Below, in pieces: positions 1 to 8,627 of a DNA stretch of 19,696 nucleotides. The notes under the pieces are model-generated. The model saw only the letters and a list, made by a program, of their open reading frames with translations, made no database searches and was not told where the DNA came from. Origin of the DNA: Chloroflexota bacterium (GTDB lineage Bacteria; Chloroflexota; Chloroflexia; Thermomicrobiales; JADLAZ01); contig JADLAZ010000189.1 in assembly GCA_020849725.1 (NCBI GenBank), positions 1-19,696 on the forward strand. Direction: 5' to 3'. The stretch's first letter is position 1. The number at the start of each line of letters is the position of its first letter. A program made the position numbers and the translations under genes.

Positions 1-906
1 ATTGTCGTCGACACCGATCTGCACCGCGAGGAGATCCAGGGGCTGATCGAGACGGCGCGCGACCTGAAGCTGAAGCTGCGCCGCGGCGAGCCGCACGCCT
101 ACCTGGCCGGCAAGACGCTCGGCATGATCTTCCAGAAGCCGTCTACCCGCACCCGCGTCGCCTTCGAGGTCGGCATGACCCACCTGGGTGGCCACGCGCT
201 GTACCTGGGGCCGAACGACCTGCAACTCAACCGTGGCGAAACGATCGAAGATACGGCCGAAGTCCTCAGCCGCTACTGCGACGCAATCATGGCCCGCGTC
301 TTCGCCCACGACGACGTGGCGCGGCTGGCCCGGCACGCCAGCGTGCCGGTCTACAACGGCTTATCGGATATGTATCACCCCACTCAGGCGCTGGCCGACC
401 TGCTGACGCTGACCGAGAAGTTCGGCCGCCTGGAGGGCCGGACGCTGGCTTACGTTGGCGCCGGCAACAACATGCTGCACTCACTGCTCCTGGCCGGCGC
501 CACCGTTGGCCTCCACCTGCGCGTTGCCACACCGCCGACCTACAGCGCCCACGCCGAGGTCGTCGCCGTCGCCAAGGGGCTGGCCCGGCGCTCCGGCAGC
601 CGCCTGCTGCTGAGCGACGATCCGATCGAGGCGGTCGCCGAGGCCGATGCCGTCTACACGGATGTTGTCGCCTCCATGGGCGAAGAGGATGGCCCAGAGC
701 GCCGCGCCGCGCTCGCCCCCTACCAGGTGACCGAAGCGCTGATGGCGCGCGCCTGCCCGAATGCGCTCTTCCTGCACTGCCTGCCGATGCACCGCGGCGA
801 GGAGGCCAGCGCCGAGGTCGCCGACGGCCCGCGCTCAGTCATCTTCGACCAGGCCGAGAACCGCCTGCACATGCACAAGGCGATCCTGGCGCTGACGATG
901 CAGTAG
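1..906 (+). CDS. argF: Ornithine carbamoyltransferase (5' end cut by window)
   Basis: Transfers the carbamoyl group of carbamoyl phosphate to ornithine to give citrulline, in cytoplasmic arginine synthesis. The frame is open from base 1, well upstream of the first ATG at 124, so the window starts inside the gene; 301 residues are visible against about 305-315 in the family, so only a few N-terminal residues are missing. Family motifs are in order: carbamoyl-phosphate loop KPSTRTR (visible residues 46-52), YNGLSDMYHPTQ, the nucleotide-fold stretch YVGAGNN, the ornithine-side loop VASMGEED, and the catalytic FLHCLPMHRGEE. The SMG loop and HCLP favour ornithine rather than aspartate carbamoyltransferase. 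One small oddity is GAGNN where GDGNN is usual. It converges with the S9 peptidase gene. No other arg gene is in the window. Confidence 0.95.
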   Translation: MVVDTDLHREEIQGLIETARDLKLKLRRGEPHAYLAGKTLGMIFQKPSTRTRVAFEVGMTHLGGHALYLGPNDLQLNRGETIEDTAEVLSRYCDAIMARVFAHDDVARLARHASVPVYNGLSDMYHPTQALADLLTLTEKFGRLEGRTLAYVGAGNNMLHSLLLAGATVGLHLRVATPPTYSAHAEVVAVAKGLARRSGSRLLLSDDPIEAVAEADAVYTDVVASMGEEDGPERRAALAPYQVTEALMARACPNALFLHCLPMHRGEEASAEVADGPRSVIFDQAENRLHMHKAILALTMQ

Positions 907-912
907 TCAATC

Positions 913-982
913 GCCAGTCGTCAGTAGCCAGTGATCAAGACGGTCGCTGGCGACTGACGGCTGGTTACTACTGACGACTGGC
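913..982. terminator. 15-bp inverted repeat between convergent genes, possible bidirectional terminator
   Basis: GCCAGTCGTCAGTAG at 913-927 is perfectly complementary to 968-982, and the region between holds further imperfect copies of the same GACTGACG/ACTGGC words. It fills the gap between the ends of argF (906) and the peptidase gene; the right arm runs into the peptidase stop codon (982-984). No T-tract follows, so termination is inferred from position and pairing. It could instead be a short dispersed repeat. Confidence 0.5.
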
Positions 983-3171
983 TACTTCAGGTACTGCCGG
1001 AACCACTGCACCTGCAACTGCGCGGCCATCAGGCCGCTGTTGGGTTGGGCCAGGCCGTGACCCTCGTTGACGAAGGCGAGCATGTTGACGGCGGCGCCGT
1101 TACCTTGCAGTTGGTCGTGCAGCGTGGCGACCAGGTCGATGGGTAGGAAGTCGCGCGTGCCGTGGAAGATGAGTGTTGCCGGCCGGGCCTGGCCGAGGTT
1201 GAACACCGGCGATGCGGCTTCGTAGGCGGCGAGGCGCGTCGTCGGCGGGCCGCCCATGATGAAGGACACCAGTGGGCTGCGGTCGCCAAACTGCCACTCG
1301 TTGACCAGGTCGAGCAGCGAGCACTGTGGGTTGGCGGCCGCATAGACCGTGGGATGGCGGGCGATGCTCTGAGCGGCAAAGTAGCCACCGTACGAGCAGC
1401 CGCTGATGCCGACCTTGCCGGGCGCCGTCCAGCCACGCTCAACCATCTGGCCGACGATCTCGACCTGGGCATCGATATCGACCTTGCCGAAGTTGTCGCC
1501 ATTGTAGAGATGGCGGAAGCGGTCGACGCCGAAGCCGTAGCGCCCGTCGAGCGGCAGGAACAGCACGCCAATGCCGAAGTTCGGCAGCAGATTGAAAGGC
1601 CCCTCGACGTTGGCGCCGTAGGCGTTGAGGACGATGCTCATCGGGCCGCCCTCCTGCCAGACGACGATCGGCGCGCTCTGGGGCGGGAAAGCCGCGGCGG
1701 CCGGCTGGATCAGGTAACCGGCGCGCGTCTGGCCGTTCGCCAGCGTGAAGCTCACCTCGTCGGCTCGCACCTGATTGAGCGCGGCGCGGTCGGCATTGAC
1801 GAAGGTCAGCGCGGCCAGGGCACTGCCGTCGAGATTGGCGCGGTACAACTCCGGCAGACGCGTGAACGACGTGTGGAGAAAATAGATCTGGCGTGCGCCA
1901 GCGGCGATGCGCAGGTTGGTCGACAGGCCAGCCGGCAGCGGCAGCCGCTGCACCGCGCCGCTGGCGCGGTTGACCAGCACCACCGCGCCGTCCGAGCCGA
2001 CGGCCGTGTTGACGATCGCTTCGTCGCCAGGCAGGACCGTCAGGGAGCCGACCGGCGCCTCCAGGTCGGCATGGGCGATCGTGCCCAGCGGCTTGCCGTC
2101 GGCGGCGAACGCGCGGTAGGTGGCACGCTCCGGAATGAGATAGATCGGGTGGGCGCGGCCGGTCAGCCGCGTCGGTGCATCCGTGCGCGCCATCAGCACG
2201 CTGCCGTCGCGGTTCCAGGCCAGCAGGCTGAACAACTCGCCGGTATCCGTCGCGCGCAGCAACGCCTGACGCGCCTCGCCGCCAACCGTGAAGACGTCGA
2301 CGAGGTTGCTCTGCAGGAACGGATTGCGGTCGGGCGGCAGCGCGCCCTGCGTCTCCAGGTTGACGATCGACTTCAGGGGTGAGACCAGCGTGTCCTCGGG
2401 AATGGTGAAGCGAGACAGCGCCAGCCGGTGGCCATCGTCCGACCAGGCCAGCGATTGAATGCCGCTACCAGGCGGCAGCGTCATCAGCGCGCTCGCCTGG
2501 CCGCTCGGCACGTCGACCAGCAGGAGCGTGACCGAGTCGGCGGCGGCGCGCAGGGTCGCCTCCTCACCGTCGAAGCCGCGTGACCGGCCGAGGCCGAGGC
2601 GCGCTTCCAGCGTGAACGGCGAGGCGAACGCATCCGCCGGCGCCGCCGCCGGGCTGTTGCCGGCGGTGACGGCGACCAGCACCCGGCTACCGTCGGGCGA
2701 CAGCGCCGGCAGGCCGGGCACCGGCGCGCCCGGCAGCGAGACCGGAGTCGCCGTGGCCGCGCCGGTCGCGCGATCGATCGCTACCAGCACGGCCGCCCGC
2801 CGAGCCGTATCGACGCCGAGATACACGAGGCGATTCGGTCCGCGCCAGGCCAGGTTGGTGAGCCGCTGAACGGTGCCGAGCGCGCTCAGATCGACCGAGC
2901 GCATGGCGCCGCTGGCCGGCTCCAGCAGCACGACCTGTCGGCCAAGCGTGGCCAGCACGGTACTCTCGTCGGGACTGAGGGGGCTGACGAAGCCGGGGTA
3001 GGCGACCTCCTGCAGACCCTTGATGCGGTCCAACTCCGGCTTGGCGAGGACCGCCGACACCGGCGAGCGCGGGTCGATCAGGCCGATCGCGGCCTGGGTC
3101 GGTCCGGTGGCGAGCAGCAAGCACAGCAGCACAAGCAGGCCGATCAGCCGCGGACGGAACACTACCGACAT
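982..3171 (-). CDS. Secreted S9-family (prolyl oligopeptidase-like) peptidase
   Basis: A 729-residue serine peptidase/acyl hydrolase of the S9 alpha/beta-hydrolase type, probably exported and acting on peptides. The N-terminus is a signal peptide: FRPR, a Leu-rich core and a TQA cleavage-like site near residue 27. Residues about 40-480 are propeller-like repeats (LSPDESTVL, LSPDGSRVLV, WSDDGHRLALS). The C-terminal hydrolase domain carries the triad: Ser593 in GCSYGG, Asp674 in HGTRD, His705 in NEGHG. An in-frame start 19 codons upstream (3228) exists, but the start at 3171 has a good Shine-Dalgarno sequence and puts the signal peptide at the very N-terminus. A weak -10-like TATGAT lies at 3312-3317 on the minus strand. 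The exact S9 subfamily and substrate cannot be told; the long propeller fits DPP/acylaminoacyl-type enzymes. Confidence 0.88.
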   Translation of the reverse strand: MSVVFRPRLIGLLVLLCLLLATGPTQAAIGLIDPRSPVSAVLAKPELDRIKGLQEVAYPGFVSPLSPDESTVLATLGRQVVLLEPASGAMRSVDLSALGTVQRLTNLAWRGPNRLVYLGVDTARRAAVLVAIDRATGAATATPVSLPGAPVPGLPALSPDGSRVLVAVTAGNSPAAAPADAFASPFTLEARLGLGRSRGFDGEEATLRAAADSVTLLLVDVPSGQASALMTLPPGSGIQSLAWSDDGHRLALSRFTIPEDTLVSPLKSIVNLETQGALPPDRNPFLQSNLVDVFTVGGEARQALLRATDTGELFSLLAWNRDGSVLMARTDAPTRLTGRAHPIYLIPERATYRAFAADGKPLGTIAHADLEAPVGSLTVLPGDEAIVNTAVGSDGAVVLVNRASGAVQRLPLPAGLSTNLRIAAGARQIYFLHTSFTRLPELYRANLDGSALAALTFVNADRAALNQVRADEVSFTLANGQTRAGYLIQPAAAAFPPQSAPIVVWQEGGPMSIVLNAYGANVEGPFNLLPNFGIGVLFLPLDGRYGFGVDRFRHLYNGDNFGKVDIDAQVEIVGQMVERGWTAPGKVGISGCSYGGYFAAQSIARHPTVYAAANPQCSLLDLVNEWQFGDRSPLVSFIMGGPPTTRLAAYEAASPVFNLGQARPATLIFHGTRDFLPIDLVATLHDQLQGNGAAVNMLAFVNEGHGLAQPNSGLMAAQLQVQWFRQYLK

Positions 3172-3179
3172 CAATCCAG

Positions 3180-3185
3180 TCCTTT
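3180..3185 (-). promoter_or_regulatory. Shine-Dalgarno site deciding the peptidase start
   Basis: On the minus strand AAAGGA lies 8 nt before ATG 3171. The longer-frame start at 3228 has no comparable site. Confidence 0.7.
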
Positions 3186-3366
3186 CGAGTGCGCCCGCGA
3201 GAGCGCCGCGACGATTCCGCCGTTCCATGGCCTGACTGACCGAGGCAATTGCATGCCAGGGACCGACGCAGTTACGTCGCCTCAGGCACGCGGCGTGGCT
3301 CCGCCGGGCACATCATACTCGTGATGCGAAGCGCGTGCCGCACCCACTGCCACGCCGAGGAGGTGA

Positions 3367-3680
3367 GGGGATGACGGCGGCACCGCGCTGATGGGGCTGA
3401 GCCTGTTCTTCCTACCACTGGCGGGCGATGCCTCGCCGGTTGCGGCACTGCTGCTCATTGCCCAGCAAATGGTCGGCGACGGCGCCTACACCATCGCCCA
3501 GGTCAATCAGGTCAGCCTCCGTCAGGCGGTGACACCGGCGGATTGCTCGGGCGCGTGACCGCCGGAATGCAGATCCTGAGCGTCGGCGCCGCGCTCGCCG
3601 GCGCGCTGCTGGGCGGCTGGCTGCTCGTGTCGCCGGTGCGCGTGGTCCGCCAGCCGCCGGCGCCCGCGCTGGCCGAGTGA
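3367..3680 (+). pseudogene. Frameshifted C-terminal fragment of an MFS transporter
   Basis: The space between the peptidase and propeller genes (3172-3700) contains the tail of a major facilitator (MFS_3/EntS-like) permease. In one frame (to the TGA at 3556-3558) it reads hydrophobic segments followed by QVNQVSLRQAVTP. The next frame, from about 3543 to the TGA at 3678-3680, continues LLGRVTAGMQ and then a membrane-like ALAGALLGGWLLV. The SLRQAVTP...LLGRV order is a recognisable MFS_3 signature, and joining the parts needs a single-base deletion around 3535-3542. Only about 100 of roughly 400 residues remain, so it is a decayed remnant even if the frameshift were a sequencing error. No start or ribosome site belongs to it. 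A related full-length gene lies at 12002-13255. Confidence 0.72.
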
Positions 3681-3700
3681 GCCGGCGCGGCAGGCTGGCG

Positions 3701-5524
<1,824 letters not shown>

Positions 5525-5703
5525 TGAGCCTCCGCTCCTTCGGCCGCCCAGCAGCACGCCTCCTGCGCACGCCACGCCGCCATCCCACCACAGTAAACGT
5601 CTACGCGCGGCCAATCCACAGCGTCACTATACACTACTTGTCAAGAGCGAGACGCGCTCATCACGCGATGATTATCGCATTCTGCTGTCTATCCGTGTCG
5701 CGG

Positions 5704-5826
5704 CTGGGCGACCGGTCAGGCGCGATCACTGGCGCCCGACCAGCCCTCGGTGAGGCTGCCTTCGCCACCGCCTGGGCCACGGGACAGGCGGTGGCGAAGG
5801 TGCTGGCGCCGGACCCGGCCGGCTGA
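5704..5826 (+). pseudogene. C-terminal remnant of a LuxR/ATPase-type regulator
   Basis: The last 40 codons of an open frame ending at TGA 5824-5826 read ARPALGEAAFATAWATGQAVA. This resembles the end of large LuxR or winged-helix/NB-ARC regulators, which commonly finish in RxxLGEaaFaaAwaeGralsleeAv. Nothing upstream in this frame looks like the rest of such a protein, and the region falls inside the neighbouring gene's promoter and signal-peptide DNA. I read it as a fragment left by a deletion or rearrangement. The call rests on one motif only. Confidence 0.4.
5759..5800. repeat. Perfect 16-bp inverted repeat with 10-nt loop
   Basis: CCTTCGCCACCGCCTG (5759-5774) is exactly complementary to 5785-5800. 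There is no T-tract, and it lies between divergent genes, so it is not a terminator for either. It coincides with the LuxR-type remnant. Confidence 0.75.
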
Positions 5827-5918
5827 GGTCGGTTAGCCGGCCCGTCGTCAGTCATCCGCCACCTGCCGTGACGGCACACGCCCGCAGCCCGGCGGCACGG
5901 CTTGCCCTGCTGCTGCAC

Positions 5919-5986
5919 TGGACCCCGACTTGCGCCGGCGTGACAGGCGAGAAGCATCCGTCATGCCAGCGAAGGCCGGCATCCAG
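5919..5986. repeat. Pair of REP-like palindromic units in opposite orientation
   Basis: The unit at 5959-5986 reads CGTCATGCCAGCGAAGG then CCGGCATCCAG. It is the familiar intergenic repeat whose false translation is MPAKAGIQ, and its ends ATGCCAGC/GCCGGCAT nearly pair. A diverged reverse copy lies at 5919-5946 (TGGACCCCGACTTGCGCCGG, then CGTGACAG). Such units are known from many bacterial genomes as dispersed palindromic repeats (dRS3/REP-like). The two copies face each other just upstream of the sulfatase-like gene. Confidence 0.65.
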
Positions 5987-6013
5987 GAGACCCAGCGCGC
6001 CCGCCGTGCGCGC

Positions 6014-6019
6014 TATACT
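6014..6019 (+). promoter_or_regulatory. Candidate -10 box for the sulfatase-like/aldolase operon
   Basis: TATACT lies 74 nt before ATG 6093 in a locally less GC-rich stretch. No good -35 hexamer is seen 16-18 nt upstream (CCCAGC at the 17-nt position), so the call is weak. Confidence 0.35.
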
Positions 6020-6092
6020 GCGGCGGCTGAGCGTGGTCCATCGACAGGGGGCAATGACCGGCAGCGGCGCGACGCGCGGAAAGTGGGGAGCG

Positions 6093-7757
6093 ATGAACGT
6101 CATCATCATCATGAACGACACGCTGCGTCGCGACCATGTCGCGGCCTATGGGCTGCCGGCGCCCTGGGCGCGGCCCGGCCACGCCGGCGAACCGTTCATC
6201 GACACGCCCAATCTGGACCGGTTGGCAGCCGAGTCGGCCCGCTTCGACCGCTTCTACTGCGGCTCCTACCCGACCGTCCCGTGCCGCTACGACCTGTTCA
6301 CCGGCCGCTACGGCTTCCCGACGCGCGGCTGGCAGCCGCTGGAGCCGAATGATGTGGCGTTGCCGGAGATCGTCGCCGGTCACGGCATCCTGCCGGCGCT
6401 GATCTTCGACACGCCGCCGCTGGGCAACGACGACTACAACTTCACCCGCAACTTCGAGAGCTGGCAGTGGGTGCGCGGCCAGCACGGCGATCGCTACCGG
6501 ACGACGCCGGCGGAGGTGATGCTGCCGGCCGCGCCGCGCAAGATCAAGACCTACCCGGCGATCTACCGCTACCTGCGCAACACGGCCACCCGCCGCGACG
6601 AGCGCGACTGGATGTGCGGCCGGACGGCCACGGCGGCGATGGACTGGCTGGACGAGAACCACCGCCGCGACGGCTTCCTGCTCTGGGTCGACATGTGGGA
6701 CCCGCACGAGCCGTTCGACGCGCCGCCGGCCGACGAGGCGCGCTACGTCGACCCGGCCTACCAGGGCGACCGCCTGATCGTGCCGCGCTACGGCCGGCCG
6801 GACGCGATGAGCGCGGCCGAGATCGACCATGTGCGGGCGCTCTACGCCGCCCAGGTGACGCTGGTCGACCGCCAGGTCGGCCGGCTGCTGGACAAGATCA
6901 CGCGGCTGGGTCTCGACCGCACCACGCTCGTCGTCTATCTCACCGACCACGGACACCTGTTCGCCGAGCATGGGCTGCAAGGCAAGCCGACCGGGCCATT
7001 GGGCATGCTCTACGAGCCGACGACGCGCGTGCCGCTGCTGATCCGGCACCCGGACGGGCTGGGCGCCGGCCAGCGCATCGACGGCCTGGCCCAGCACGCG
7101 GATATCCTGCCGACGGTGCTGGAGTTCCTCGACGTTCCGACGCCGTCGTCGGTGCAGGGGCGCTCATTGCTGCCGCTGCTGGCCGACCCGAGCGCTCCCG
7201 GCCGCGACTTCGCTGTCTCCGGGCGCTTCTCGCGCACGGCCGGGCTGGCGCTGGCGCTGGCGCGGTCGTCGGCGGCGAACGACTTCGACGGCTGGGCCGG
7301 GCTGGAGCGCTTCGGTGAGCCGATCACGCTGACGACCGCCGACTGGGCCTTCATCTGCCCACCGGGCGGCCGGCCGCGCGAGCTGTACGACCTGAGGACC
7401 GACCCCGGCCAGACGACGAACCTGATCGACGAACAGCCGGCGGTGGCACACCGGCTGCACGCGCTGCTGCTCGACTGGCTGGCCGCGCACGACGCGCCGC
7501 CGGAGCGCCAGCGCGCCTACCAGGGGGAGGCATCGGCCACGGCCGGCCTGCCGCCAGAGACATCGCTCTTCACGATCCACGACGCCACCGGCCGTATCTA
7601 TGCCTTTCTCGACGAGCCGCACGCCCGCGAGGCGCTGCTGCCCGACCTGCCGCCGCAACCCGTGGCGGCGACCACCTACGGCGCGCTGCTGGACCGCCAG
7701 CCCCGCGCGTTAGTGTATGTTCATGAGCAGTATTACTGGGCAGAGGATCTGATGTAG
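6093..7757 (+). CDS. Sulfatase-fold hydrolase/transferase with Thr at the nucleophile position
   Basis: A 554-residue alkaline-phosphatase-superfamily protein, cytoplasmic by the absence of a signal peptide. Metal-site motifs are present: MNDTLRRDHVAAYG near the N-terminus (Asp9), WDPHEPF, TDHGHLFAEHG (Asp285, His286), and GKPTGPLGMLYEPTTRVPL. The C-terminus has the usual ELYDLRTDPGQTTNLID. The position that in true sulfatases is the formylglycine Cys/Ser of CxPxR reads TVPCR before DLFTGRY: Thr61 takes the nucleophile place and the cysteine is three residues later (Cys64). Thr is the nucleophile of phosphoethanolamine transferases and phosphodiesterases of the superfamily, so phosphoester substrates are possible. 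The start at 6093 was chosen where the conserved fold begins; ATG 6054 in frame is an alternative, and both have only closely spaced G-rich ribosome sites. The aldolase gene follows by 61 nt. Confidence 0.85.
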   Translation: MNVIIIMNDTLRRDHVAAYGLPAPWARPGHAGEPFIDTPNLDRLAAESARFDRFYCGSYPTVPCRYDLFTGRYGFPTRGWQPLEPNDVALPEIVAGHGILPALIFDTPPLGNDDYNFTRNFESWQWVRGQHGDRYRTTPAEVMLPAAPRKIKTYPAIYRYLRNTATRRDERDWMCGRTATAAMDWLDENHRRDGFLLWVDMWDPHEPFDAPPADEARYVDPAYQGDRLIVPRYGRPDAMSAAEIDHVRALYAAQVTLVDRQVGRLLDKITRLGLDRTTLVVYLTDHGHLFAEHGLQGKPTGPLGMLYEPTTRVPLLIRHPDGLGAGQRIDGLAQHADILPTVLEFLDVPTPSSVQGRSLLPLLADPSAPGRDFAVSGRFSRTAGLALALARSSAANDFDGWAGLERFGEPITLTTADWAFICPPGGRPRELYDLRTDPGQTTNLIDEQPAVAHRLHALLLDWLAAHDAPPERQRAYQGEASATAGLPPETSLFTIHDATGRIYAFLDEPHAREALLPDLPPQPVAATTYGALLDRQPRALVYVHEQYYWAEDLM

Positions 7758-7818
7758 GAGAAGCAGGAGTCAGGAGATACCACCCACATTATCAGTCCGC
7801 CACACTGGAGAGACCCCT

Positions 7819-8592
7819 ATGCGCCCGAACGTGACCAAGCGCCGGCTGGCGGCGGGGCAGTCCGCCGTCGGACTGTTCGTGTCGTCGGCCAGCCCGTTCG
7901 CGGCCGAGATCATCGGCCACATGGCGCTGGACTGGGTGCTGATCGATTTGCAGCACGGCGAGAACAACCGCGCCAACCTCAGCGCGATGCTGCAGGCAGT
8001 CAGCTCCGCGCCGGCGACGCCGCTGGTGCGCATCCCCTCGTTCAGCAGCGAGATGGTCCAGCGCACGCTCGACCTGGGCGCCTACGGCATCGTCGTGCCG
8101 CTGGTCAACACCGCCGCCGAGGCCGCCGCCATCGTGCGCGCGGCCAGCTACCCGCCGGCCGGCGAGCGCAGCTGGGGGCCGATCCGGGGCAGCATCTACG
8201 GCGGCGCCGACTACTTCGCCGGCGCCGCCGCCGAGACACTGCTGATCGCGATGCTGGAGACGGCCGAGGCAGTGGCGAACGCTGAGGCGATCATGGCCAC
8301 GCCGGGCATCGACGGCTGCCTGGTCGGCACCAACGACCTGCGCATCGCCTACGGCATCCCACCCGAAGGCGGCACGGGCGAGGCGCTGGATGGCCCGGCC
8401 GAGGCGGCCGTCGCGACGATCCTGGCCGCCTGCCGGGCGACGGGCAAGGCCGCCGGCATCCAGGTCTACAGCGCCGAGGCGGCCAACCGCCGGCTGGCGC
8501 AGGGCTTCCGCTTCATCGGCCTCGGCACCGATCTCCGCCTCATGCGCGGCGCGGCGACAGCGATGCTCGGCAGCTTGCAGCGGGATGGCTGA
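7819..8592 (+). CDS. HpcH/HpaI-family class II aldolase
   Basis: A 257-residue TIM-barrel enzyme of the HpaI/RhmA/GarL type, which cleaves 2-keto-3-deoxy or 4-hydroxy-2-oxo acids to pyruvate (or a related keto acid) and an aldehyde. Residues matching the HpaI active site are in place: His46 in DLQHG, Arg71 in RIPS, Asp85 in LDLGAYG, and metal ligands Glu148 (AMLET) and Asp173 (GTNDL). VPLVNTAAEA is also conserved. The usual Glu before the catalytic His is Gln45, a variant common in this broad family. GGAG lies 10 nt before the ATG. It is probably co-transcribed with the sulfatase-like gene, since no promoter is evident in the 61-nt gap. The precise substrate cannot be told. Confidence 0.88.
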   Translation: MRPNVTKRRLAAGQSAVGLFVSSASPFAAEIIGHMALDWVLIDLQHGENNRANLSAMLQAVSSAPATPLVRIPSFSSEMVQRTLDLGAYGIVVPLVNTAAEAAAIVRAASYPPAGERSWGPIRGSIYGGADYFAGAAAETLLIAMLETAEAVANAEAIMATPGIDGCLVGTNDLRIAYGIPPEGGTGEALDGPAEAAVATILAACRATGKAAGIQVYSAEAANRRLAQGFRFIGLGTDLRLMRGAATAMLGSLQRDG

Positions 8593-8627
8593 CGGGTGAT
8601 GCGTGCCGCGTGGGCCTGGGCCGGCGC

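Noticed and set aside
1162..2382. 406-residue open frame opposite the S9 peptidase gene
   Set aside because: Composition is typical of an antisense shadow in high-GC DNA; no ribosome site or motif, and the opposite frame has a full catalytic triad.
5615..5644. Promoter for the propeller gene using TTGACA (minus strand, 5639-5644) or TATAGT (5626-5631)
   Set aside because: The two good hexamers are only 7 nt apart and each lacks a partner at 16-18 nt, so neither makes a convincing promoter.
5868..6092. N-terminal extension of the sulfatase-like gene
   Set aside because: The extension translates the REP-like repeats and the -10 region, and the conserved fold begins at 6093.
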